DNA from: an uncultured Verrucomicrobiota bacterium
Lineage (GTDB): Bacteria; Verrucomicrobiota; Verrucomicrobiae; Opitutales; Opitutaceae
Assembly: GCA_946482165.1 (NCBI GenBank)
Contig: CAMLQS010000216.1
Coordinates: 1-8,597 of the forward strand
Length of the DNA stretch: 8,597 bases
Reading direction: 5' to 3'
In this document: positions 1 to 6,516 of the stretch, piece after piece
Layout: each line of letters opens with the position of its first letter
Position numbering within the stretch: the first letter of the stretch is position 1
Position numbers and translations under genes: made by a program
The notes under the pieces: model-generated
The model's database searches: none
What the model saw: the letters and a program-made list of their open reading frames with translations, nothing else
Told to the model about the DNA's origin: nothing

Positions 1-27
1 GAGGCACATGCCCTTTTTTGACAACGA

Positions 28-60
28 CGGCCCCGGCCGAAAGCACCCGACAGAATGTCG
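28..60 (-). terminator. Two short hairpins downstream of the MgtC-family gene
   Basis: Two perfect inverted repeats follow the stop codon of the MgtC-family gene. One is CGACA-GAA-TGTCG at 48-60. The other is CGGCC-CC-GGCCG at 28-39. They lie where a 3' end would be expected for that minus-strand transcript. Neither is followed by a T-run on the minus strand; the only homopolymer nearby (T-run at 14-19 on the plus strand) becomes an A-run on the transcript. A canonical intrinsic terminator is therefore not supported, and RNA 3'-end protection or chance in GC-rich DNA are alternatives. The rest of 1-80 shows no gene I can support. Confidence 0.25.
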
Positions 61-80
61 CTTATTTCTGCAATCAAGCA

Positions 81-590
81 CTAGTCCGCCCCTGCCGCGC
101 CGTCCTCGTCACTCGCCTCGGTTTCCCGCTCCGCGCCGGGCAGTCCCCGCCGCTCCCAGCGCCCGAGCAGGTGCAGCACGACAAAAATCAGGGCCGTCGC
201 CCCGCCCGCCAGGACAAAGCGGCCCAAGCCCACCGCTAGCCCCACGCCGGCCGTCGCCCACAGCGCCGCCGCCGTGGTCAGGCCCTTCACCGTCTCCCCG
301 CGATCCCGCGACACGAAGATCGTGCCGGCGCCCAAGAAACTGATCGCCGCCACCGTCGCCTCGATGACGCGGATCGGGTCGTATTGCATGTCGTCCTCGT
401 CGCGGCCGAAATACTCCATCAACGCGCCCCCCAGCCCGACGAACATCGCCGCGCTGACACCCACCAAAATGTGTGTGCGCAAGCCCGCCTGCTTGCCAAA
501 CACCTCTCGCTCCCAACCAAGCACGCCCGAAAGAAAGGCGGCGACCACCAGCTTCATCAAAATATCCAAGTCGCTAAAATCGTTGTTCAT
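81..590 (-). CDS. MgtC/SapB family membrane protein (short form)
   Basis: 169-residue inner-membrane protein of the MgtC/SapB family. Members are linked to growth at low magnesium and, in some pathogens, to survival in macrophages; most family members are of unknown role. The family core is clear: GWERE at residues 25-29, GKQAGLRTHILVG at 32-44, a DPxRV segment at 71-75, FLGAGTIF at 85-92 and VKGLTTAAALWATAGVGLA at 101-119. Hydrophobic segments fall near 10-26, 38-58, 75-95, 104-122 and 126-142. The C-terminus is short and acidic (TEASDEDGAAGAD), so the ACT-like cytoplasmic domain of longer MgtC proteins is absent. The ATG at 588-590 was chosen because GAGG precedes it by about 6 bases and the MNNDFSDLD start fits the family; an in-frame extension to 707 is low-complexity and unlikely. 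It is transcribed divergently from the Rieske oxygenase. No magnesium transporter gene (mgtB) is adjacent, so a magnesium role is only inferred. Confidence 0.9.
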   Translation of the reverse strand: MNNDFSDLDILMKLVVAAFLSGVLGWEREVFGKQAGLRTHILVGVSAAMFVGLGGALMEYFGRDEDDMQYDPIRVIEATVAAISFLGAGTIFVSRDRGETVKGLTTAAALWATAGVGLAVGLGRFVLAGGATALIFVVLHLLGRWERRGLPGAERETEASDEDGAAGAD

Positions 591-735
591 CGGGACCTCG
601 CAAAACCATATCGCCGCCCCGCCTCCGCGCCCATCCGGTCCTCGCCTAGTGGCAACACCCGTTCTCTCCCGCGGGCATCGCTCGCCTGCCCCGCCAAAAC
701 TCTTCACTCATTCCACGCTCCATCCTCCCCCGCTT
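591..735. other. Divergent intergenic region between MgtC-family and Rieske genes
   Basis: These 145 bases separate two genes that point away from each other, so both promoters should lie here. On the minus side a GAGG Shine-Dalgarno is present just upstream of the MgtC-family start. On the plus side the 25 bases before the Rieske ATG are pyrimidine-rich (they include CCATCCTCCCCC) and contain no Shine-Dalgarno. I found no convincing -35/-10 pair, sigma-54 GG-N10-GC element or operator palindrome on either strand. Confidence 0.5.
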
Positions 736-1794
736 ATGCCCGACCGCGCAAACACCGCCCCGCCTTGCTTGCCGCGCGCCTGCACCTTTCCCGAAGCCGA
801 GTGGCGCGCGCTCGCCCGGCATTGGTATCCCCTCGCCTATTCCGACGAGCTCGACGCCGGCAAACCCGTCGCGAGAACACTCCTCGACGAACCCCTGATC
901 GCCTACCGAACAACAAACCGGCGGGTTGTGGTCGCGCGCGATCTCTGCATCCACCGCGGCGTGCCGCTCCGCCATGGCTGGCAGGAAGGCGACGAGCTGG
1001 TGTGCGCGTATCATGGCTTCAGATACGGCGCCGACGGACGCTGCACCGCCGTGCCCGCGCAACCTGATTTGCCCATCCCGAAGAAGCTCTGCCTCTCGAC
1101 CGTCGCGAGCGTCGAGCGCGACGGGCTGGTCTGGGTGTGCCTCGACCCCGCGCCCGGCTCCGCGCCGCTGATTCCGGAATGGCCTGAACTCGCCAGCCCC
1201 GGCTACCGCGTCATGCACTTCGAGCCGCCCGAATGGGACTGCACGCCCGGGCGCCAGTTGGAAAACTTCATCGACGTCGCGCACTTCTCGTGGATTCACA
1301 CCGGCACGTTCGGCAACCGCGAACGGCCCGAAGTGGCACCCTACGAGGTCGAGCGAACGCCAGCCGGCTTTCGCGTCGCGTATCCCTATCTGGCGGCCAA
1401 TCCCGAGATCTCGAAAACCGAATCGCCCACCGGCGGCACGATCCAGCGCCACATGACTTACGATCTCCACCTGCCGCTGGCCTGCCGCCTCGTCATCGAC
1501 TACGGCGACGGCCGTCGCCATTGCGTGTTCGACGCACCCACGCCCGTCTCGCGCCGGCGCACGCGCATCTTCTTTTTTATCGCGCGCAACTTTGACCATC
1601 ACATCCCCGCCGAGGAGGTCCTCGCGTTCGAGCGCAAGGTTCTCGCCGAGGACAAATTCATCGTCGAGAGCCAGCGCCCCGAGGATCTCCCTCTCGATCT
1701 CGGCGAGGAGTTCCACATCCGCTGTGATCGCTTCTCCGCCGCTTTCCGTGACGCGCTGCGGGATCTGGGCCTCGGGCCGAGTTACACCAAATAG
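736..1794 (+). CDS. Rieske [2Fe-2S] non-heme iron oxygenase (aromatic ring-hydroxylating / O-demethylase type)
   Basis: 352-residue cytoplasmic oxygenase component of a Rieske monooxygenase or dioxygenase. The N-terminal Rieske domain (about 25-135) has the cluster ligands C71-x-H73 and C90-x2-H93 (CIHRG ... CAYHGF). The catalytic domain has the mononuclear-iron motif ENFIDVAHFSWIHTG at 176-190: H183 and H188 are the likely iron ligands and D180 the bridging acid. The segment EDKFIVESQRP at 305-315 is typical of the vanillate-demethylase / toluenesulfonate-monooxygenase / pheophorbide-oxygenase branch. Such enzymes take electrons from a separate reductase, but none is encoded here. The substrate cannot be assigned from sequence. 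The ATG at 736 was chosen because upstream in-frame sequence is antisense to the MgtC-family gene and low in complexity; it has no Shine-Dalgarno. The gene ends 14 bases from the convergent small-protein gene. Confidence 0.9.
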   Translation: MPDRANTAPPCLPRACTFPEAEWRALARHWYPLAYSDELDAGKPVARTLLDEPLIAYRTTNRRVVVARDLCIHRGVPLRHGWQEGDELVCAYHGFRYGADGRCTAVPAQPDLPIPKKLCLSTVASVERDGLVWVCLDPAPGSAPLIPEWPELASPGYRVMHFEPPEWDCTPGRQLENFIDVAHFSWIHTGTFGNRERPEVAPYEVERTPAGFRVAYPYLAANPEISKTESPTGGTIQRHMTYDLHLPLACRLVIDYGDGRRHCVFDAPTPVSRRRTRIFFFIARNFDHHIPAEEVLAFERKVLAEDKFIVESQRPEDLPLDLGEEFHIRCDRFSAAFRDALRDLGLGPSYTK

Positions 1795-1808
1795 CCAGCG
1801 GGCTCGCC

Positions 1809-2348
1809 TTACCGGTTCCTCGCGTCCAGCGCGGACGACACCGCGTCATCGCCCGTGAACAACACGCGGTCCGGCCCCGCCGAACGCACGTCGATCGCGT
1901 CCGCCGCGCGCGCATGGAAATGATACGGCGTTCCCCAACGATCCACCAGTAGTCCGTCCCGGATCGCAGCATGTCCCTCCGGCACAAAAACGACGCGCCT
2001 GCGGTTCTTTCCCGTCAGCGCCGCAGAGATGTCCGCGTTGTCGCCCAGGGGCGGCCGCTCCGCCAACCGAAGCGTGGTCGTCAACTGCCCGATCAAGCCG
2101 CGCAAGACCGCCAAGTCGTGAACGGCGTCGAAGCGCGCCGCGTGCAGCTCGTCCGCCAAAGGCGAATACGCGGCCTCCTCCGACTGGTTAACCCGTTCCG
2201 TCACCTCGACCGGTTTCGTCGATTCCACGGCGTCTCGCACCGCGACTTTTCCGGCGCCTCCCGAACAGAGCCACCAACACGCCGCCGGTATCGCGATCAT
2301 CGCGACCACGGCCGCTCCGTAGCACCATTCTTGAGCCCGCGCGCCCAT
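1809..2348 (-). CDS. Membrane-anchored small protein with pseudopilin-like C-terminal motif; third gene of the DUF1800/DUF1501 cluster
   Basis: 179 residues with no assigned function. Residues about 10-28 form a single hydrophobic segment (GAAVVAMIAIPAACWWLC), most simply an N-terminal membrane anchor or uncleaved signal, leaving the rest outside the cytoplasm. A charged middle (35-95) leads to a C-terminal module: LGDNADISAALTG at 101-113, LVDRWGTPYHFHA at 134-146 and IDVRSAGPDRVLFTGDD at 152-168. The 'DxWGxPY ... SxGPDxxxxTxDD' pattern resembles the end of the type II secretion major pseudopilin GspG, where the acidic loop binds calcium. Unlike a pseudopilin, it lacks the prepilin-peptidase site (Gly followed by an FTLIE-like helix). 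From memory, similar proteins commonly follow DUF1501 genes in Verrucomicrobiota. The ATG lies 2 bases after the DUF1501 stop (TGACGATG), so translational coupling is likely; there is no Shine-Dalgarno. Confidence 0.8.
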   Translation of the reverse strand: MGARAQEWCYGAAVVAMIAIPAACWWLCSGGAGKVAVRDAVESTKPVEVTERVNQSEEAAYSPLADELHAARFDAVHDLAVLRGLIGQLTTTLRLAERPPLGDNADISAALTGKNRRRVVFVPEGHAAIRDGLLVDRWGTPYHFHARAADAIDVRSAGPDRVLFTGDDAVSSALDARNR

Positions 2349-2350
2349 CG

Positions 2351-3772
2351 TCAGACCGGCAGAAACCCGATCGGCGCGCCCGTGCTCGTCGTGTCATAGA
2401 AGCGGCCGATATTCGGCAGCACCAGCGGCAGGCTCGAGCGCGGCACCCCAAGCCAGAGCGCGAGCTCCGCGAAGTAGGCGTCCACGCTCGTGGTCGGGAT
2501 CAGGCGTCCGCGCCCGACGTCGAGGGGGTTGTCCGTGTAGAGATCCGGATAGGAGCCGTAGATTTTTTGCCCGTTCACAGCGCCGCCCACGACAAACGCG
2601 TTGCCGCCCCAGGCGTGGTCGGACCCGCGCCCGTTGGAGCTGAGCGTGCGCCCGAAGTCGGACGCGTGGAAGAGCGTCACGTTGTTCTGCGCGCCGATCA
2701 GCTCGAGGGCGTTGTAGAACGCGCCCACGGCCTGGCTGACCACGGGAAGCATCGCCGCCTGGTTGTTCAACACCTCGTCATGGTGGTCCCAGCCGCCGAG
2801 CGAGACAAAGAAGGTCTGGCGCTTCGCGCCCAGCGCGGTGCGACCGGCGATGGTGCGCGCGATCATGCGCATCTGGCGGCCGAGCGGCGTGTCGGGAAAG
2901 GTCGCCGCGACCGGCAGGTCGGGAGCCGTGGCGCTGGCGAAGAGATCGTAGGCGTCGAGCGCGGAGCGTTGCGCGCCGGCGAAGGTGCGCTGAAAGACGT
3001 TCGCGTATTCCAGCGCCAGCTGGCCGTCCACGGCCGCGCTCCGGATCTGGCGCGTGCCGTATTCCTGCACCCACTCTTTCGAGTAGTTGGTCAGGCCGAC
3101 CGCCCCGTCGGGCGTGATCGCGTATTCAAAAACAGAATTCCCGGTCTGCCAGACGTTGCTCCCGCCGAGGGAAATGTTCATCGACACCTCCGGGTTGGCG
3201 TTGAGCGGGTTGAGCAGGTCGGCCGCGCGGCCCGCCCAGCCTATGCCGCTGCGCGTGTCGGGGAGGGAGGTTTGCCACTGCTCGATCTGATCCGAGTGCG
3301 AGAAAAGGCCGACCGGCAGCTTCGAGAGCCCGCTGGCAAAACCGGCCTTCGTCACGCCGGGCTCCACGAGCGTGCCCACGTTGGCGATGAACGCGGCCTT
3401 TCCGTTCTCGAAGAGCTGCTGAAGCTCGGGCATGCCCGGATGGACGCCTAGCTGGCGTCCCACCTGCGCGGAGTTGAGCGGGTTGATCGGCAGCAGGGCG
3501 GCCGAGGCGAGCGCGAGGTCTTGGCGCACCGCGGCGTATTCGGCGTATTCGGACGCGCCGCGAGGCACGAGCATGTTGAAGGAGTCGTTCCCGCCATTGA
3601 GAAAAAGGCACACCAGCGCCCGATATTCGGAGTCCGGCGGAGTCTGCGCGTTGGCCACGCTGCTCGCGAACTTCAGGTTCAGCAGCGTGCTGAGCACCGG
3701 CAGCGCGCTCACGGCGGCGCAACTGGCCTGGCCGAGAAAGCTGCGGCGGGAAAGGAGGCGGGGGTCTTTCAT
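2351..3772 (-). CDS. DUF1501 family protein, Tat-exported (alkaline phosphatase/sulfatase-like fold)
   Basis: 473 residues. The N-terminus carries a twin-arginine signal (SRRSFLG at 8-14), a hydrophobic stretch, and a probable cleavage site after A42 (ANA/QT), so export as a folded, perhaps metal-loaded protein is expected. The DUF1501 signature is complete: LNGGNDSFNMLVPR (58-71), HPGMPEL (111-117), LFSHSDQIEQWQT (156-168), VSLGGWDHHDE (323-333), SDFGRTLSSNG (371-381) and SDHAWGG (384-390), then GQKIYGSYPDL (401-411). The Asp and His residues in GGND, GWDHH, SDFGRT and DHAWGG are plausible metal ligands as in the alkaline phosphatase superfamily, but no substrate is known for the family. The gene lies 45 bases after the DUF1800 gene. 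The ATG was chosen because it gives an ideal Tat leader. No Shine-Dalgarno precedes it. A 9-base tandem duplication (3533-3550) encodes EYAEYA. Confidence 0.92.
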   Translation of the reverse strand: MKDPRLLSRRSFLGQASCAAVSALPVLSTLLNLKFASSVANAQTPPDSEYRALVCLFLNGGNDSFNMLVPRGASEYAEYAAVRQDLALASAALLPINPLNSAQVGRQLGVHPGMPELQQLFENGKAAFIANVGTLVEPGVTKAGFASGLSKLPVGLFSHSDQIEQWQTSLPDTRSGIGWAGRAADLLNPLNANPEVSMNISLGGSNVWQTGNSVFEYAITPDGAVGLTNYSKEWVQEYGTRQIRSAAVDGQLALEYANVFQRTFAGAQRSALDAYDLFASATAPDLPVAATFPDTPLGRQMRMIARTIAGRTALGAKRQTFFVSLGGWDHHDEVLNNQAAMLPVVSQAVGAFYNALELIGAQNNVTLFHASDFGRTLSSNGRGSDHAWGGNAFVVGGAVNGQKIYGSYPDLYTDNPLDVGRGRLIPTTSVDAYFAELALWLGVPRSSLPLVLPNIGRFYDTTSTGAPIGFLPV

Positions 3773-3817
3773 GACGGGGCGATACGGACGCGTTGAAGAG
3801 GGCGGAAGCCGTGCGTC

Positions 3818-6388
3818 TCAGCGGAGCACGCAATACTCGGGCGAGATGACGATGAGCCAGATGGCGAGGCGCAGACGTTCGTTCTGCCAATCCCACGTCG
3901 AGGTGGAGATGCGAAGGACCGCCTCGCGAATGATCTGGAACTGCCGCGGACTGAGCGAGCCGGCGGTAAGCACCAGATCGAGGCGCCGCAGCAGCTCGTC
4001 GATGTCGGCGTCGCCCACGAGGGTGATCTCGTGGTCGAGATCCAGCTTGGTGTTGCGCTGCGGATCGGCGGTGCCCCAGCGGTGCAGGCCGGACAGGATG
4101 GCGGTATTGTAGTAGTTGGGCGCCGAGATCGCGCTCGTCGCGTTCAGGATCTGGAACTCGGGACCGACCAGTCCGGCGGCCTGCGCCTCGCCGGGAGGCG
4201 TGTAGCCCGGGAGGTAGAAGTTGAACACGCTCGGCGAGTTCATCGGCTCCTGGTAGTGGTCCATCGCGAACTGGCTGAGCTGGTAAAACCCGGAGGGAGA
4301 GGCCGCATTGAAGGCGCGGGCGAGATTCACGACGCGCAGGAAAGGCTCGCGCTGCTTGCCGAAGTGGGGGTCGTCGCGTCGCGCCGGATCGCGCGCCTCG
4401 GCGTCGAGCAGGATCGCCTTCACCACGGCTTTCAAGTCGCCTCGGACGCCCGCGCCGTCGTCGGCAAACGCGGCGGCCACGCGGCCGACATAGGCCGGCG
4501 AGGGATTGGATGTCACGAGGCGCTGGATGAGCTGGCGCGCGAGGAACGGCCCCGTGTTCGGGTGGTTGAAAAGATTGTCGATCGCCGCGTCGAGGTCGGC
4601 CTCCGTCGCGGTGCCGTTGCCGTCGGCCAGCGCGGTGCGATCCGGAGTCGTCAAGCCGCTCAGCAGGGTTTTCGGCGCAAGATCGTGATAGTCGTCCCAC
4701 AGCTCCATCGGTTGCAGCCAATTTTCCGATGCGCCCGCGAACGACTCCCCTCCCGCGAAGGTCATGCCGGTGAAAACGCGGGCGAAGTTCGTGATCGTGG
4801 TGTTGTCATAGGTCGGGATCGGCTGGCCCGCGGGCACCGCCTGCCCGTTCGGACCGAGGTCGTCGCCGTCCGAAAGCCGCCGCGTGCCGTCGGGATTCAG
4901 TTCCCACAAGCCGATCGAAAAGAGCTGCATGATCTCGCGGGCGTAGTTCTCGTCGGGAAAGAGATGGTTCACCGGATCGGGCTTCTGGTTTTTGAGCGCG
5001 CTCAGATAAAAGCCCATGACCGGATGCCGCGTCACGTCGTAGAGCAGGTCCCGGTAGTTGCCGAAGGCGTGGCGGACGAGCGTGTCGTAATAATTCACCA
5101 CGCCCACCGGCTGCACCGCCAGGACCTCGGGGCGATCCGACACAACGAGGATCTGGCTCAGGCAAAAGGCCACGCGATGCCTCAACACGTCATACTCGAC
5201 CGCCGGCCCGCCCGGCACGGCCGGAGACGCGCCCATCGCCCGGCTCCACCACGCGGCCTGTTTCCGGTCCGTGTAAAATTCGGGAATCGTCGCGGCATAT
5301 TCGGTGAAGGGCTGCAGGTAAGTCGGTGGCAAAGCCAGCTGCGCATCGAGCCAGCCGGCGAAACCGAGCGCCATCACCTGCTCCACGTTTTCCGGCGTGA
5401 TGTCGGCGTCCGCCGGATCGTCGCGATCGGGCCCGAAGGCGGCCTGGACGAGGAACCGCGCCGCGGCTTTGGCCGAGGGCGCGGCGCTCGCCGGCTCGTC
5501 CAGCAGGGTCGCCGTGGCGGAGATCGCGCCGCCCAGCGTGTAGCCCGCGCCGGCCAGCGCGGTGAGCGTGATCGTCTCCGTTGGCTCGCCGTCGAGCGCG
5601 TCGGCCAACGGCGTCAGGGTCACCCAGGCCTCGCGGGCGCCGGGAGGGAAATAGACCGACGTCGTGTCGCTCGGGGCGTAGTCGATATTCGCCGCGGCCG
5701 TGCCGCCCAGCGCGATGTTCACGACGAGCGGCTTCAGCCCGCCGCTGCGCCGCAAAACCAAAACCGCCGGGTCGGGCCAGCGCTCGCTCATCACGCCGTC
5801 GATCACCCCCGCGGACACCGTGCTGCCCGCATTCCACCCGGCCGCGGCGCGCGCGGCGTCGGGCGTGTCGAAGCGCTCGGTGTGAGCGGTCGCGACATCG
5901 AAGCCCATCTCGCCCTCCTCCCAGTCGCTGAGACCGTCGCCGTCCGCGTCCGTATCCTCGACTTCGAGGCGGAAAAAACGCGAACCGCCCGCGAACGCGA
6001 CCGGCGGAGCGTGCGCGCCGCCTGCGCTCACCGTGTCGACCAAAAGCTCCCAATCGGACGCCGGGGTCTCCAAGGACGTGGTGGAACGCAAGCGGTAGCG
6101 TTTGCCCGGCAGCCCGGCCCACGAGGGAACCAAGAGCCCGCCGGACGCGGAAAGCTCGATGCGCGGCTGATCAAAGCGATCAAACGGATCGGTGCCCGCG
6201 ACGGCTTCCTGCGCGTTGTCAAAGCCATCGCCATCGGCGTCCGCTGCGCCGGACATGCCGGCCGCGACGCCATGCAGCGCCTCCCATACGTCGCTGAGTT
6301 GATTGGCATTGGTGTCGAGCGCGGCGCGGGAAAGCGGGGCGAGCGCGCACACCGCGAGGGCCGCGCCGGAAATGCGAAACAGGTGCAT
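3818..6388 (-). CDS. DUF1800 family secreted protein with thrombospondin-3-like and Calx-beta-like modules
   Basis: 856 residues. A Sec signal peptide (MHLFRISGAALAVCALAPLSRA) ends near residue 22. Calcium-loop-like repeats follow: LDTNANQLSDVWE plus DADGDGFDNAQEAVAGTDPFD (about 24-73) and DTDADGDGLSDWEEG (about 145-159). Residues about 209-298 resemble a Calx-beta domain (GGTAAANIDY, then YFPPGAREAWVTL, GEPTETITLTAL and a final acidic LLDEP). The DUF1800 domain fills about 305-850: AAARFLVQAAFG, HRVAFCLSQ (404-412), DENYAREIMQLFSIGLWEL (479-497), NTGPFLARQLIQRLV (611-625), REPFLRVVNLARAF and SPSVFNFYLPGY (718-729). No biochemical role is established for the family; the front modules suggest calcium-dependent folding or adhesion outside the cell. 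The ATG at 6386-6388 is preferred because it starts the signal peptide; a TTG at 6439 would add 17 residues. Neither has a clear Shine-Dalgarno. First gene of the trio. Confidence 0.92.
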   Translation of the reverse strand: MHLFRISGAALAVCALAPLSRAALDTNANQLSDVWEALHGVAAGMSGAADADGDGFDNAQEAVAGTDPFDRFDQPRIELSASGGLLVPSWAGLPGKRYRLRSTTSLETPASDWELLVDTVSAGGAHAPPVAFAGGSRFFRLEVEDTDADGDGLSDWEEGEMGFDVATAHTERFDTPDAARAAAGWNAGSTVSAGVIDGVMSERWPDPAVLVLRRSGGLKPLVVNIALGGTAAANIDYAPSDTTSVYFPPGAREAWVTLTPLADALDGEPTETITLTALAGAGYTLGGAISATATLLDEPASAAPSAKAAARFLVQAAFGPDRDDPADADITPENVEQVMALGFAGWLDAQLALPPTYLQPFTEYAATIPEFYTDRKQAAWWSRAMGASPAVPGGPAVEYDVLRHRVAFCLSQILVVSDRPEVLAVQPVGVVNYYDTLVRHAFGNYRDLLYDVTRHPVMGFYLSALKNQKPDPVNHLFPDENYAREIMQLFSIGLWELNPDGTRRLSDGDDLGPNGQAVPAGQPIPTYDNTTITNFARVFTGMTFAGGESFAGASENWLQPMELWDDYHDLAPKTLLSGLTTPDRTALADGNGTATEADLDAAIDNLFNHPNTGPFLARQLIQRLVTSNPSPAYVGRVAAAFADDGAGVRGDLKAVVKAILLDAEARDPARRDDPHFGKQREPFLRVVNLARAFNAASPSGFYQLSQFAMDHYQEPMNSPSVFNFYLPGYTPPGEAQAAGLVGPEFQILNATSAISAPNYYNTAILSGLHRWGTADPQRNTKLDLDHEITLVGDADIDELLRRLDLVLTAGSLSPRQFQIIREAVLRISTSTWDWQNERLRLAIWLIVISPEYCVLR

Positions 6389-6472
6389 GGAGGCGGAGGA
6401 CACGACCAAAGCCAGAACCGCCCCGTCCCATCGAAGCAAGCCCGCGGTCGCACGCCGTTTGCATCAAGGACC
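6389..6472 (-). other. Probable promoter/leader region of the DUF1800-DUF1501 cluster
   Basis: This gap between the putative xseA terminator and the DUF1800 start is the only place with room for a promoter of the three-gene cluster. I see no convincing -35/-10 pair. The bases just before the ATG are pyrimidine-rich (GTCCTCCGCCTCC) rather than Shine-Dalgarno-like. Read-through from xseA therefore remains possible. Confidence 0.35.
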
Positions 6473-6501
6473 AAAAACCGGCCCAAGGACCATGGTCCCG
6501 G
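6473..6501 (-). terminator. Putative intrinsic terminator after xseA
   Basis: On the minus strand, 16 bases past the xseA stop, an outer CCGG/CCGG pair (6498-6501 with 6478-6481) encloses the palindromic GACCATGGTC (6488-6497). Together they form a bulged stem followed directly by five T residues (6473-6477). The perfect 12-base palindrome GGACCATGGTCC spans 6487-6498. The position fits a 3' end separating xseA from the DUF1800 gene. The stem is interrupted by a 6-base bulge and the T-run is short, so termination may be partial. Confidence 0.4.
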
Positions 6502-6516
6502 CGATCCGCCCGGAGG

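Noticed and set aside
591..707. N-terminal extension of the MgtC-family protein to a start at 707
   Set aside because: The added 39 residues are Gly/Arg-rich with no family similarity, and the ATG at 590 has a Shine-Dalgarno.
274..735. Upstream in-frame extension of the Rieske protein (154 residues)
   Set aside because: It overlaps the MgtC-family gene in antisense, is Pro/Ser/Arg-rich and resembles no Rieske N-terminus.
646..1716. 356-codon open frame on the minus strand opposite the Rieske gene
   Set aside because: It has no domain signature, and the opposite strand encodes intact Rieske and iron-binding motifs.
1793..1804. AGCC-AGCG-GGCT hairpin between the convergent stops as a bidirectional terminator
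   Set aside because: Only four base pairs, overlapping the stop codon, with no T-run on either strand.
3533..3550. Tandem 9-base repeat GGCGTATTC x2
   Set aside because: It lies in frame inside DUF1501 and simply encodes EYAEYA; two copies are not evidence of a functional repeat array.
6389..6439. TTG start for DUF1800 at 6439
   Set aside because: It would place 17 extra residues before a complete signal peptide that begins at the ATG at 6388.
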